Origin: Umbelopsis ramanniana AG
Taxonomy: Eukaryota; Mucoromycota; Umbelopsidomycetes; Umbelopsidales; Umbelopsidaceae
Length of the DNA: 64,000 nucleotides
Direction: 5' to 3'
Assembly: GCF_025399195.1 (NCBI RefSeq)
Contig: NW_026252160.1
Span: forward strand, 32,602-96,601
In this document: positions 34,080 to 45,652 of the stretch, piece after piece
How the letters are laid out: every line of letters begins with the position of its first letter
How positions within the stretch are numbered: the stretch's first letter is position 1
The notes under the pieces: generated by a model
The model's input: the letters and a program-made list of their open reading frames with translations, nothing else
Database searches by the model: none
What the model was told of the DNA's origin: nothing
Made by a program: the position numbers and the translations under genes

Positions 34080-34646
34080 TGATTGATGTGAAGGATTGAA
34101 TGACTGGCACTTCCTTTGTTAAGCCGCAGCCTTAAAGAAAAGTCGCAGTCTGTCAAATTTACGTGACGTCAGCAGGTCAATGTTCGGTAATTTTCCGTTA
34201 GAAACTAAGACTCTCAATATGTAAAAAGTCGCGATGCATCTATGGTATGATAAACGCGGTAATTAACAGAAATAAAAGAAGTGTTAATCTCAACTGTTTA
34301 GTATCAAGAGTTGAAGAGATTGCCCATTACAAAGTATGCTCAGAATTCTATATGATGCGTTTGGATAACATCGCGCTTCCCAGAGCTTGTTTTGCCTATT
34401 CAGCTGCCAGAATGAGCAACTACTTCTGTAGAACACTATTATAGTAAATCATGAACAATCCACGCTAAATAAGAAGCAAGTAAGAGCAGGGTACAATACG
34501 GTAGACGACGACGACTACGTTTCATTGACAACGAACGGCCTCATACAGTCCGACTGACTGAATTTCTGTCGCGTGGACAAATTTCCTTCCACCGCATAAA
34601 ACTTCCATAAACTGTGGAATTCACCTCTTCGTCGCGAAACCCCAAC
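34080..34646. promoter_or_regulatory. Divergent promoter CWC22 / CENP-T with a CRE-type palindrome
   Basis: This 567-bp gap carries a perfect TGACGTCA (34164-34171), the classic ATF/CREB bZIP site, about 85 bp upstream of the CWC22 start. The remainder is AT-rich. Confidence 0.5.
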
Positions 34647-37128
34647 ATGGACACTCTAGATCCAAATAGTTCGCCACCTAGGACTCCGCCACCGCGATCA
34701 CCATCCATACCACAAACCCCTTCCTCGGCTGGCCGCATCAATCAAACCCCTTCCCGCTTCAATTTTCCTGAATCCTCACCATCGTCTCGTAAACGGCGAC
34801 GTTCCACCATTCAACACAATGTTACAGCATCCATTACGCGTGAAGTAAGAAGCAACCCTTCCGTTAGCACACCGATAAGAACTTCGAGAAGGCGTACTAT
34901 TGCCCTCAATGCTAGTGATGTCACTCGCGTCTTGGCTGATACTGGCCGATCGAGTGAAGCGTTCGACCGTCGTCGTACGTCGTTTTTACGCACACCAGGA
35001 CGAGAAAAAACCGGTACATCACAGCAAGTTCAAGAATCTCCTTCTGACCTTCTTCAAACCCTCGCGAGAATGATAGCTCCTGGTGCTAACCCACCGGAAA
35101 GCTTGTCACGTCAAAGTCACCTCACTCCTAACACACCAAGCAGAGGACCACGCACACCTCGACGGTCCCTCAATAATCGCAAGCTGTCGGGATTCTTACC
35201 CGGAACGCCAAGACGTAGCTCTTTTAGAAACACAGCATTTTCCGGACAGACGTACAGAGCACGAAGTCTACTAAAAGTCATTGAGACGCCAGCGCGCGTA
35301 AATAGACTCGCTGACATTCGTACACCCAGTGATCTTTTACGACTTTTGACTCGAAGTAAGACCCCCAAAAATGAAACAAGTCGGACTGAATAGAACCAAT
35401 TTACTAACAAATAGTCCATGTGTAGTGCCTGATTTTCAAAAAGACCCCAGCCCTACGCCAAGACAGGATCAAATGGATCACAATTTAGCGGATGTAGTTG
35501 GGCAAGATGATGATACCCATTTTCCAGAGACACCTCAAGGTGGCCGAGAAAGTATTCTACCCGATATGAGCATAGATGAAATGCATGCACGGTTTCAACT
35601 ATTGGATGAAGACGAAAAGACTTTTGTTCGTGACTCTCTTGAGTTCGGGTTTCGTCACCATCGAAATCGTAGAGGTTTCTTAAGCAGCGATGAAGTTGAA
35701 AAACAACGAAGATTGACATACAATAGTGATGCTACATTTGGAGATTCGATGTGGGAAGATGAAGATGAGTTGATGGAGGAAGAGGTATCGATGGACGACG
35801 ACGTTGCGACTTCTAAAGCACATCGTGGTGAACACCAGCAAAAGGTCTCCAGAGAATCGTCAGATGAAATAGATTTAACTATGCCAGTCCATAACGAGCT
35901 AGCGGCCAAGGAAGAACAACCGTTAGTCAATAATTTTTTATTTCTGAAACTATGTTGTCTATTTTTATTGTATACTAATCATGTTTGTATCGAATAGGGA
36001 AGCGCTAACAAAGGTGCCTACGCAGTCTACTCCATCTCCAACTTTGGAACACGAGGATGACATGCCAGTTGATTTTGATCCACAAATAGGTGAGGGAGAT
36101 GACTATGAAGTGGATGAGGAAATCGACGACCATGCCAAACAAGCGCATATGGAATCAAAGCAGTTCGTATCACTTAATGAATGTTGGGTAAAAACAAACA
36201 GGCACCATTTGAAGTCTTCCACTAAATTGTATATGTACTTTACACCAGAGCACGGCTATCTCAATTAGGGTTTGCACCGATCGATGAACTGGAAAACCGA
36301 GTTAGCGGGATGCACGGGTGAGTTGTTTGATTTGGGAAGCTTGAGGACGATCGATCGACTGGTCACTAATTTGTCGTTTCCGTCCACCCCTTTTGTCTTC
36401 CATTTGTATAGCTCCTCGCGCCCCAAGCTACAGCCACAATCGCCTATACCAGAACCTGATCGGCCGTTGGTTCAAGTGACGTTGGCGCAATTAGCAGCAA
36501 GAAGTGGAGCTGAAGTTGATCAGTTACGGAGAGAAAACAAAGCACCAGCGCAAAAGTGAGGAGTGGTATTTGGCTGTTTATTTTCTCCTTAGCCAACTTG
36601 AACTGACAAGGTTATTTCTTTAAGGGTTTCGGAAGCCGGAGTAGTAGTTCCAAATCTTCCCAAAGCTTTGATCAAAGATTTGTTTTCGTCTTTCTCAAGG
36701 ACCAAAGTTTCGCGAGAAGCATTAGAAACAGTCATGGAAGCGTGAGTGACGTTTACAGCTAGCTAGGGTGATCATCTAAAGCAACGATGGATTGATCATT
36801 TCTGAATCTGCAGATCGCACCAATTTTTTGCACAAGCTTCTGAAGATTTATCGGTGTATGCTGGTCATGCTGGGCGGACAATGATTCAGGAGACGGATGT
36901 AGAGTGTCTGATGCGAAGGTAGGTGCCAAAATGTCCGGAGTGATATCGCATTGTGTTGATTTGACTGACATACCTCAAAAATACCAATATAGGCAAAGGT
37001 TATTAAACGACAAGGTCTCTATGGAATCTCTTGCCCACAAGCTTCTACCTCGTGAATTATGGGATGAAATCTGTGTATCTGCCCTTGCTAATAATGAACT
37101 GCATCCTCGTCGCCAAGCTCCTCCATAA
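34647..37128 (+). CDS. Kinetochore protein CENP-T (histone-fold)
   Basis: The exons are 34647-35355, 35426-35921, 35998-36182, 36251-36317, 36412-36555, 36625-36741, 36814-36918 and 36993-37128 (about 652 aa). CENP-T pairs with CENP-W and bridges centromeric chromatin to Ndc80. The C-terminal 130 residues are a textbook CENP-T histone fold: LPKALIKDLFSSFS, KVSREALETVMEAS, EDLSVYAGHAGRTMIQETDV, LMRRQRLLNDK, LAHKLLPRELWDEI. The N-terminus is Ser/Pro/Thr-rich with many SPxx/TPxx sites, as expected for CDK-regulated Ndc80 recruitment. An acidic region follows. The junction 36182/36251 is uncertain (donor GTTGGG is weak), but the joined text RLSQLGFAPIDELENRV looks right. The first 250 residues have no folded-domain features. 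Confidence 0.9.
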
Positions 37129-37650
37129 CAGCTAGTCGAAGGTATTAGACTCTAACCATATCTCTAATTATCTATACTCTCATTGCATCACATTGTACCC
37201 CATTCACCTCATTTTTTTGTGTAAATAAATACTATCTCAGTGTTATTGAGGATGGCATGAGCATTAACATGAATGCTGCCCAACATAAATCTATTAAAAC
37301 TTGCTAACATTTATCAAGTTGCTTATGAAACATTCCTGGCGTGGTACTACGTTGTAATGGAAGAAATCTTATTGTTGATCATTGCCAAGCAACACTGGCG
37401 TAGGCAAACAAACTTTTTCTCCAGTGCGGGAATATTTAAAAAAAAACCAACATTTATTAAAAGGTTAAGTGGTTTGGAAGGCTTTTCGGCGATCGTTGTT
37501 TGTGCTACGACTATTGACATAAAGTGATCCGAAAGTTTCGATTAGTATACAGATGATAGAAAGTGGACGGTTATTATGGAACAGGTGAACTGCGAGGTTT
37601 CATTGGGTGCTAGCTTGAGGAAAGAGAGAGAGGATTTGCTAGACCACCAT
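37129..37650. other. Gap between convergent CENP-T and GPI-protein genes
   Basis: This is 520 bp of 3'-UTR-like AT-rich DNA. A 41-residue methionine-started frame near 37273 has no recognisable features. Nothing further was seen. Confidence 0.4.
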
Positions 37651-38359
37651 TTACAACACTGCCAAACCAGCAACTGCAGCGATGGCAGCAACAGCAAGCT
37701 TGCTAGCTGACAAAACATCAGCGCCACTGGTGTTGGGTCTGGTAACAGAGGGTCGGGGGTCCACAGCAAACTTGCTAGCAGATGCCATAGCCTTGCTCTT
37801 TTCTGGAGCCAAAGTAAGGGGTGTGAAGGTGAACAGAGCAGTGCCACTGGAAGACACGCTGACGTTGGGGTTGACAGAAGCAGTAGGCTTCATGTCCTTG
37901 TCCTTAGCAATTCTTTCAATGGAAGGCATGCCAGATTCTGAAGCATCCACAGAGGTTTCTTTGGCCGCCTTACCAGAGACAGTAGCAGAGGCCATCACGG
38001 AGTCTTCATCTACGCTAGCACTAGCCCCCATACCCTCACCATCGGGACCAGCGGTAGGCTGGGACTGCGGAACACCTGCATTAAAAACAAAAGTCAGCCA
38101 ATTTTTTCTTCCACTCATCAGATCGTTAACAAAAGGGGTAACTCACCAGTATATTCGTATTGTGTAATAGTGGTATACCTAGTAACTGTGGCACCCAAAC
38201 ATAAACAGTTGATCAGTGGGGGGAGTTGTAAACAAGTTAGGGTGATCGGATGGGTGATCTCTCTATCGCCTTACCTGTAATTGCAGCAGGTTGAGCCTGA
38301 GCTTCAGCTTGGAGAACCAGCATGGCACAAGCAATTGAACAGATGATGGCGGTACGCAT
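37651..38359 (-). CDS. Small secreted GPI-anchored Ser/Ala-rich wall protein
   Basis: The exons are 38359-38275, 38185-38147 and 38075-37651 (182 aa). A signal peptide (MRTAIICSIACAMLVLQ, cut near AEAQA) starts the protein. A short VTRYTTITQYEYTG segment encoded by a 39-nt exon follows, then a Ser/Ala/Pro/Thr-rich mature body of about 100 residues. The C-terminus (SGADVLSASKLAVAAIAAVAGLAVL) is a GPI-attachment signal: small omega residues, spacer, hydrophobic tail. It has very few Cys, fitting an O-glycosylated cell-wall or spore-surface stalk. TATATA sits at 38402-38407, about 43 bp before the ATG. The specific function is unknown. Confidence 0.82.
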
Positions 38360-38401
38360 ATTTCCTAACTTGTTTATTACGAAGTAGTAGTTTGAAAAAA
38401 G

Positions 38402-38407
38402 TATATA
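38402..38407 (-). promoter_or_regulatory. TATA box of GPI-protein gene
   Basis: A TATATA element lies 43-48 bp upstream of the start codon on the minus strand, consistent with a strongly expressed wall-protein gene. Confidence 0.45.
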
Positions 38408-39452
38408 TGAGAGCTGTGTGAAGAGCAAGCTGTACTTTATATCGATTCATGTCATTTTAATTTGGTCCATTCGTTAAAAGGTATTCCAATTTTTTCCAAA
38501 CACACCGTTGCCATTAAACATCATTCTCAGCCAAGCGGAGAATAGACGTGTGTGAAACGTTCGAGCTATCACATCGATTAGTTTGCTTCCATGCTCATGA
38601 TATATTTCCCTAGGTTGAAAACCCGCCTACTGTCTAGCCGGAACATCCACCATACAAGCCAACTTGGTTACATACCTCTACCATCATCTCATAACTCTCA
38701 CTCGCTAACACTCTCTCCATCCCAATATTTGTCATTCCTTGTAAGCCATACCATAGTTTCGCAACTAGCCTGATTTGATAACTTTTTCTTACCGAAGCCA
38801 TTGACCTCTTCTCTTTTTTATTTTTCCTTATGGTCATGTGGCGACGAAGCTTTAGGAATGAATACGAAAACGCTCGGCAAACCATGTTCCTGTGATGGGC
38901 TGTCATTGGCTTATCGCAATCGACTTATTTTACTTACGTCGTGTGTACTGCGCGGCTTTGAGGATTTTTTTTTTTACCTCCTATGTGACGTGATACTTCA
39001 CGTTTTCTGCATGGCGTTCAGGGTTACATTGATACTGCTTCCTTGTTTGTGAATTTCACGCTGATATTTAATGGTTTCACGAACCGAGATGCTGGAGAAC
39101 TGAGAATTAAGATAGCTTCCAAGCGAACTTGACGAATTGACACTTTCGGGTTTTGGTGAGCGGGGTGCTGGAAAGGAGGGAGGGGAACGTGTGGTTTTAA
39201 TTTTTTTTTGACCAAACCGGTTATGCTAGACTCAGCTAACAAGCCCAAATGCACTGTCGTGGGTTGATGATGCTCGCCACAAGACGGTGGATCCAATGAT
39301 ATACTCAGATGGCTGAATGAAAAATTCTGTTATTTCTGCATCCATTTTCTTCCTCCTCCCCTTCTTTCTCTTTCTCTTTCTCCCTCTCTTTCTGAATGAA
39401 GGTGGATCATTTGTGGAGCAAACGACGACCTTCCTAATACCCCATCCTTAAC
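38408..39452. promoter_or_regulatory. Divergent gap, GPI protein / F-box protein
   Basis: About 1 kb without credible genes. A pyrimidine-rich CTTT/CTCC tract at about 39346-39393 precedes the F-box start by 60 bp and is a plausible promoter element. A T-run occurs near 38965-38976. Confidence 0.4.
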
Positions 39453-40337
39453 ATGTCCATGCCACGCAAGAAAACACTTCCACCTGATATCCTTCGTGTC
39501 TTGGTAGAATATATACCCAGTAACTCTGATTTGATATCATTGGGTTTGGCTTGTGGAAGGGCTACCATTCATTCTCTACAAGCGGTTTGGAAATGCCCTC
39601 GACCAAATAGCCTGGGAGCCGTGGAAAAATTGACACACATCGTCCAGCTTTCATCGGAATCCAAAACGTGCAATAAGGGCAGCCAACATCTGCCATATTA
39701 CTATGCTTGGATCACTGGATATGATTTTTCGGCGCTGGATCAAGAATCTGCAGCGCAGGTGAAGACCGCTGATTTATCAATCCTCTTCACTGCACCATCC
39801 TTGCCTTTCGACACACTGAACACCAGTCAATTGTTGGCTTTGCCACCTGCGCTTGTTGAGCGCCATATTTCGTCTCTTAAAGAGCTGAATATGTCTTCAT
39901 GTACACAGTATTGCTCAGCTGCCTTAATACAAATTTTGACACGTAGCAGCATATCTTCTATTTTAACCAAGCTGGATTTATCTAATTGTTCGGTCAACGA
40001 CGCCGTCATAATACAAATCTCACGAACTCATACACGTCTCCGACGCCTCAACCTGCAGCATAGTGGCAATATTTCAGACTCTGCCATTCTGGCATTAGCT
40101 GACCATTGCCTCGACCTGGAGGAGTTGATCATTAGCCTACCGCACGGCATAGTGCAAAGTAATAAGATCACCGACAAATCTCTAACGATTCTCGCTCAAT
40201 CGTGTTCTCGAATGAAAGTCGTGGTATGTAGAGGTCAAACTCGGATCTCCGAACTCACCACGTTGGCCTTCCAGAAGTCTTGCCCTCTACTGCAGACCTA
40301 CGATTTTTCAACCGAACAAAAATCCAACATTTATTGA
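39453..40337 (+). CDS. F-box/leucine-rich repeat protein, Amn1-like
   Basis: A single exon gives 294 aa from ATG 39453. An F-box-like N-terminus (LPPDILRVLVEYIPSNSDLISLGLACG) would dock on Skp1. It is followed by LRR units of the Cys-containing type: LKELNMSSCTQYCSAALIQIL, LTKLDLSNCSVNDAVIIQIS, LRRLNLQHSGNISDSAILALA, LEELIISLPHG and ITDKSLTILAQSC. This is the AMN1/FBXL organisation of SCF ubiquitin-ligase adaptors or mitotic-exit antagonists. It is shorter than many FBXL proteins. The substrate is unknown. No introns are evident, unusual for this window. Confidence 0.85.
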   Translation: MSMPRKKTLPPDILRVLVEYIPSNSDLISLGLACGRATIHSLQAVWKCPRPNSLGAVEKLTHIVQLSSESKTCNKGSQHLPYYYAWITGYDFSALDQESAAQVKTADLSILFTAPSLPFDTLNTSQLLALPPALVERHISSLKELNMSSCTQYCSAALIQILTRSSISSILTKLDLSNCSVNDAVIIQISRTHTRLRRLNLQHSGNISDSAILALADHCLDLEELIISLPHGIVQSNKITDKSLTILAQSCSRMKVVVCRGQTRISELTTLAFQKSCPLLQTYDFSTEQKSNIY

Positions 40338-42327
40338 TACATATATCTCCAGGCGCTTTCTTTTTTTCTTTTTCATATCTCCACCGATCCATTTCCCCCC
40401 ATTTAAGTGGCTAATACGCCTTCCGTTTGATACACATCTGCGATATCCGCCACATTCCTTTGTAGATAGTACGGTAATAGAAATCTACTACTTCATCACA
40501 ATAGAATTTTTCATTTTCATATAAAAAAGTAGTCTAAAGCTTTCGGGCTTTGTTACTTGTAACAAAAAATTTGTGTCGTGCAAAAAAAAATGTGGCCATT
40601 GATGTCACGACAGCCTTTACCGACGGCTAGTCATCCTAGTAAACGAGATTAAATCTCAACGTCATGGCGGAGCCCCTCAAGGGTTCTAGGTTCTCGTCTC
40701 TCATCATGCGGTTAGTCAACTGAATGCTGCCTGGTTGAGATTTCTTGGCAAATAACGTTCTCGTATCCTTAAGGAGTAAAAAGCTTATTCAGCATCGTTA
40801 CTTCCCGCCATAACAAAGTGCCGAAAACCTTAATCATCCAGTCAGGGAATGTGAGAGCTAGCTGCATAGTCACATCCAACGGCTGGAACCTCAGGTACCA
40901 ATCGCCGCTAGGATACGCGACGTGTGTTCCGATTGCTTAGTGCAACCAGGGTGTTAAAATGTGGCAGCGCGAAAAAAATTGACATCACGCTCAGCCAGTG
41001 ATCGAAATGAGATGGAATCCCGCCGTAAATTGCATAAGCTCTAAACTTATTAGCTTCAAACTTTGTGTTCCATTCGGTGGATAGGCGAGCCATGGCAACC
41101 TTCACTCCATGCCACTTTCTTTTCGCCCATACGGTGGTCCAACAGGGGGCTATACGTGTGTTGATGGATAATGTCGGTTGCTGATCCCATCCATTTCGAG
41201 AATTAAAAGTCTTTGGCTTCAACTCGAGGTTATGGAAATATTCGCATCATCCGCTGGCAACCCATCAGATCATTAGAAGCTTTCGTACCTGGGCGAGAGA
41301 ATCATCTCAGAGCAGTGAGAGAGAGCTAATCTTATTCACGTGTTGTTCAATTGAAACTTTGATCTGAGTATTTTCGAAATGTGCTCGGGTGAACTTTACA
41401 CAGACGTCAGCAAAACTGGGATGCCACTTCATGCATTAGCAGTCGTGATCTATGACACAATTGCTGGTTATGAGGGACTCATTTCCTCTCTGTGTCACCA
41501 TTGTACAACCATCTGCAAGTATCTACTGTTCTTTGCAATGCATGAAAAAATGTCTTCCTTGCTCTCATCTAAACTATAGCCTTAAAGATGACAGAGAGTG
41601 CCTCAATCCAAATAACATAGTAATATTAGCCGCAGTGTTACCTTACGATAGGATATCAAGTCTAACATCAAGTTTGCCCAATTGCCTTTAGTGGGCCCAC
41701 ATTCTTGTGCGAATTGCATATGTGGAAATACCGGATACTGAAATAAAAAATACTTCTGTGTCTTATTTGCCCCCTTACAGCCAGCCAAGAAATCTGATAA
41801 ACTAAAGTACTGCAGATGGACGCAAGCAAGCTGAATCTGGCGGCTGTGGGTATACATTACATGGAGTAAACTACTACATCGAGCGTAGAAATGGGGATGA
41901 TGGTTAGGAGAAGGTGTTTTTGTGACATTTGAAAAAAGGAAGCTTTCGATGTCATTCTTGTAACTCAAGCAGACACCGTTCATGTCACCCGATCAGGTTG
42001 ATCGGGTGTGTTATCAGATTCTTTCAAGCTCAGCAATAAGGCGGAAGATTTCTGGAGAATCTTGCTGAGTGGCTAAGCAACGCAGAAAGGATCGTCGACG
42101 TTAACTTGGCTTTTAAAACATCTCAGTAAGTCAAAGATAGAATTCATTCATCCACTTGAGAATCAAATTCTGCTTTCACAATGCATCTCGCCGGCAGGAT
42201 AAACCTTTTCTCACCAGTTGTGTACCAGTCCCATCTCCGCTTGCGCAAAAATCTGATAATATTTTTTTTTTGATTCCCAACTCCAAGAACTCTTCTTCTG
42301 TTTCTTTTCTTGTGACAAAAGTCCAGG
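40338..42327. other. 2-kb gene-sparse region upstream of the velvet gene
   Basis: I find no credible coding sequence, tRNA or repeat family. It includes a perfect 10-bp-arm hairpin at 41986-42008. A T9 tract at 42262-42270 lies near the velvet start. A long frame on the minus strand (40908-41222) lacks any family feature. It most likely carries the velvet-gene promoter, and a non-coding transcript is possible but not shown. Confidence 0.45.
41986..42008. promoter_or_regulatory. Perfect inverted repeat upstream of velvet gene
   Basis: CACCCGATCA, a 3-base loop and TGATCGGGTG form a perfect 10-bp-arm palindrome about 320 bp before ATG 42328. It could be a dimeric factor site or a transcript hairpin. 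Confidence 0.4.
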
Positions 42328-43763
42328 ATGCCAGAGCGTAACCCTGCATCCTTTAAATATATTAAGGATATACCATATCAACCAGAAAGATTCTCGTATG
42401 CATGTCTCCGGTTCCTACTACCATCTGTTTATCAACGGCTGCTGACTACACAATTTAAATCTAGACAATTCAACCTGAATATCAGACAACACCCTGAACA
42501 AGCCAGATTAAGCACAGGAAATGAAAGGGGTAGGATATAATAGAGAATAGCATACCTAGTGCTTCACCAAAGTCTCACATCGTACCTTCGCTGATAGAAC
42601 GACGAGTCATCGAACCTCCTCCAATTGTGCAAATAAGCTTGAATGGTGTTTCAGCTGAAAACGAAGGGTATAGTATAGTGGAAATCCGAGAACTCCGTTC
42701 GGTTGAATCTATTTTTTGGCGCTAATGTGGATTTGTCTTTTCTCAGCAACTGGCTACAAAGTCCAAACTACTTTATGTGTGCTAACTTGGTGCATCCAAC
42801 GAACGATTCAAAAGTCTATACACCGCACCATCCCGCCTTAGCCGGTCAAGTGGTATCGGCCATGTATAAGTTGAAAGACATCGACAATCAAGGTCGGTTC
42901 GAACTTTAAGAAGATTCTATCTCACTCATATACTCAAACATTCCTCTACCTCTAGATGGCGCTTATTGTGTCTTCGGAGACTTATCAGTCAAAGCAGAAG
43001 GCGAGTTTCGTCTCAAGTTTACTCTGTTTAAAATTCAAGAGTACGTACACATTCCTTTCGAGCTGTGAAGAGATACTCGCCATTGACCACTGATTTGTTT
43101 TTATAGCGCCAAGGTCATCAACGTTATGTCTATCATATCCTCTCCATTTATGATATATACTGCAAAGGCTTATCCAGGTGCCATGGAGCCAACTTTCTTG
43201 TCTCGTTCTTTCTATGATCAAGGAGCTCGCATTCGTATTCGTAAAGAAAATAGTCTGCAAACGTAATTATCTTCCAATACTGCCGCTCATTACTTGACCA
43301 TGAAACTAACGTTTGCCATAGGTCAAATAAACGAAAAGCACAATGTGAAGTAGCCAGCAATCGTCAAAACAGGCATAGACAGTCGGGTCAGGACAGTCCC
43401 CATTACATGCATTCCTCGCCCTCCGTATCTCCGCCTCTGTCGCACGGCTCTCCAACAGAAGCTTTCAGCCCTAGTCTATTCCCTACCATCACCTCGTCTG
43501 GCAGCCCACATTCAAGCCATGGTAGTGCCAGAGCCAGTGATGGCTGGCATCCAACCATAGGCACTCCCACGTCTGCACCACTGTCGCCATTTCCTTCTCC
43601 TCCACTCTGTACGTTGAAAGAGATAACCTCAACTGGCCATTATCCTCGACACGAATTGCCAATACTACCGCCGTTGAGAAATTTGCCTCATGGTCATGTA
43701 TTGCCACCACCCGGATTGCTTTCACTTTCTGAAACAGTCCATCATTCTAGACGTATGGCTTGA
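42328..43763 (+). CDS. Velvet-domain developmental regulator
   Basis: The exons are 42328-42395, 42465-42529, 42598-42667, 42747-42892, 42956-43040, 43107-43262 and 43322-43763 (343 aa). The velvet domain (Rel-like DNA-binding/dimerisation fold) reads FNLNIRQHPEQARLSTGNER, RRVIEPPPIVQISL, YFMCANLVHP, PALAGQVVSAMYKLKD, AYCVFGDLSVKAEGEFRLKF. These are hallmark velvet segments. A basic patch (SNKRKAQCEV) then a Ser/Pro/His-rich 130-residue tail follow, as in VosA/VelB/VelC-type proteins, which control sporulation, trisporic or secondary metabolism and light responses. Intron 1 (42396-42464, 69 nt) has no stop and is a multiple of three, so retention would add 23 residues. The branch CTGAC plus CTAG end supports it as an intron. 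Confidence 0.93.
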
Positions 43764-44243
43764 ACATATTCAATCTGTCTTTCTTGTATCATATTTTTTC
43801 TCCCCTCTCTAGGGTTACAACATGTAGCCCTGTCATTTTTTTGTACATGAAAATGTCTATACGCTCGGATATACCCGTATATAGAAAAAATCAACAAAAA
43901 CGTTTAAATTGCAGCACAACAGCGATTGTTCAATGGCCCAACAACTTGTCACCATGACGAAAATAGAAACTGCTAAAAGAATATCACCGTGGTAGTTTAT
44001 GGGCGAGGCGCTCTAGTGGATGAATCGTCCAATTAATACGGTTACACGGCCAAGCCTATCAATATACACTGGCTCTAGCTCAGGATCGTGCTCTGTTGTA
44101 ATGCTGTACAGGTGTTAGTGGTAATATGGAACGTATACTTGTATTCCATGATGGCCACATTGAGCAAGTCATTCAGAATAGTGTCGACGACCAATGTACT
44201 TTATTTACAATGCAATCTATGAACTTCATCTATCCACTTTACT
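43764..44243. other. Gap between convergent velvet and GTPBP8-like genes
   Basis: This is about 480 bp of AT-rich 3' UTR sequence for both genes. No other feature was seen. Confidence 0.4.
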
Positions 44244-45532
<1,289 letters not shown>

Positions 45533-45652
45533 TTATGAATGAAAGACTTAACGGCACCTAAATAATTTATATTGAAAAAAGGGCAACAAAAAAAAAAAAA
45601 AAAAGTGGATTGTCAGATCTGCCCTCCCGCCAGTAACACCCAGCTTTAGACA
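45533..45652. promoter_or_regulatory. 120-bp bidirectional promoter with A17 tract
   Basis: The start codons of the GTPBP8-like and MSS1 genes are 120 bp apart. A17 at 45588-45604 lies in the middle and would be nucleosome-free, allowing shared control of two mitochondrial translation genes. Confidence 0.65.

Noticed and set aside
40908-41222. Minus-strand frame of 104 codons in the gap before velvet
   Set aside because: It has no family features, no splice partners and unnatural composition. Frames of this length are expected by chance in 2 kb of this composition.
42893-42905. GGTTCGAAC, resembling a tRNA B-box
   Set aside because: It lies at the start of a velvet intron and has no matching A-box, acceptor stem or clover-leaf arms.
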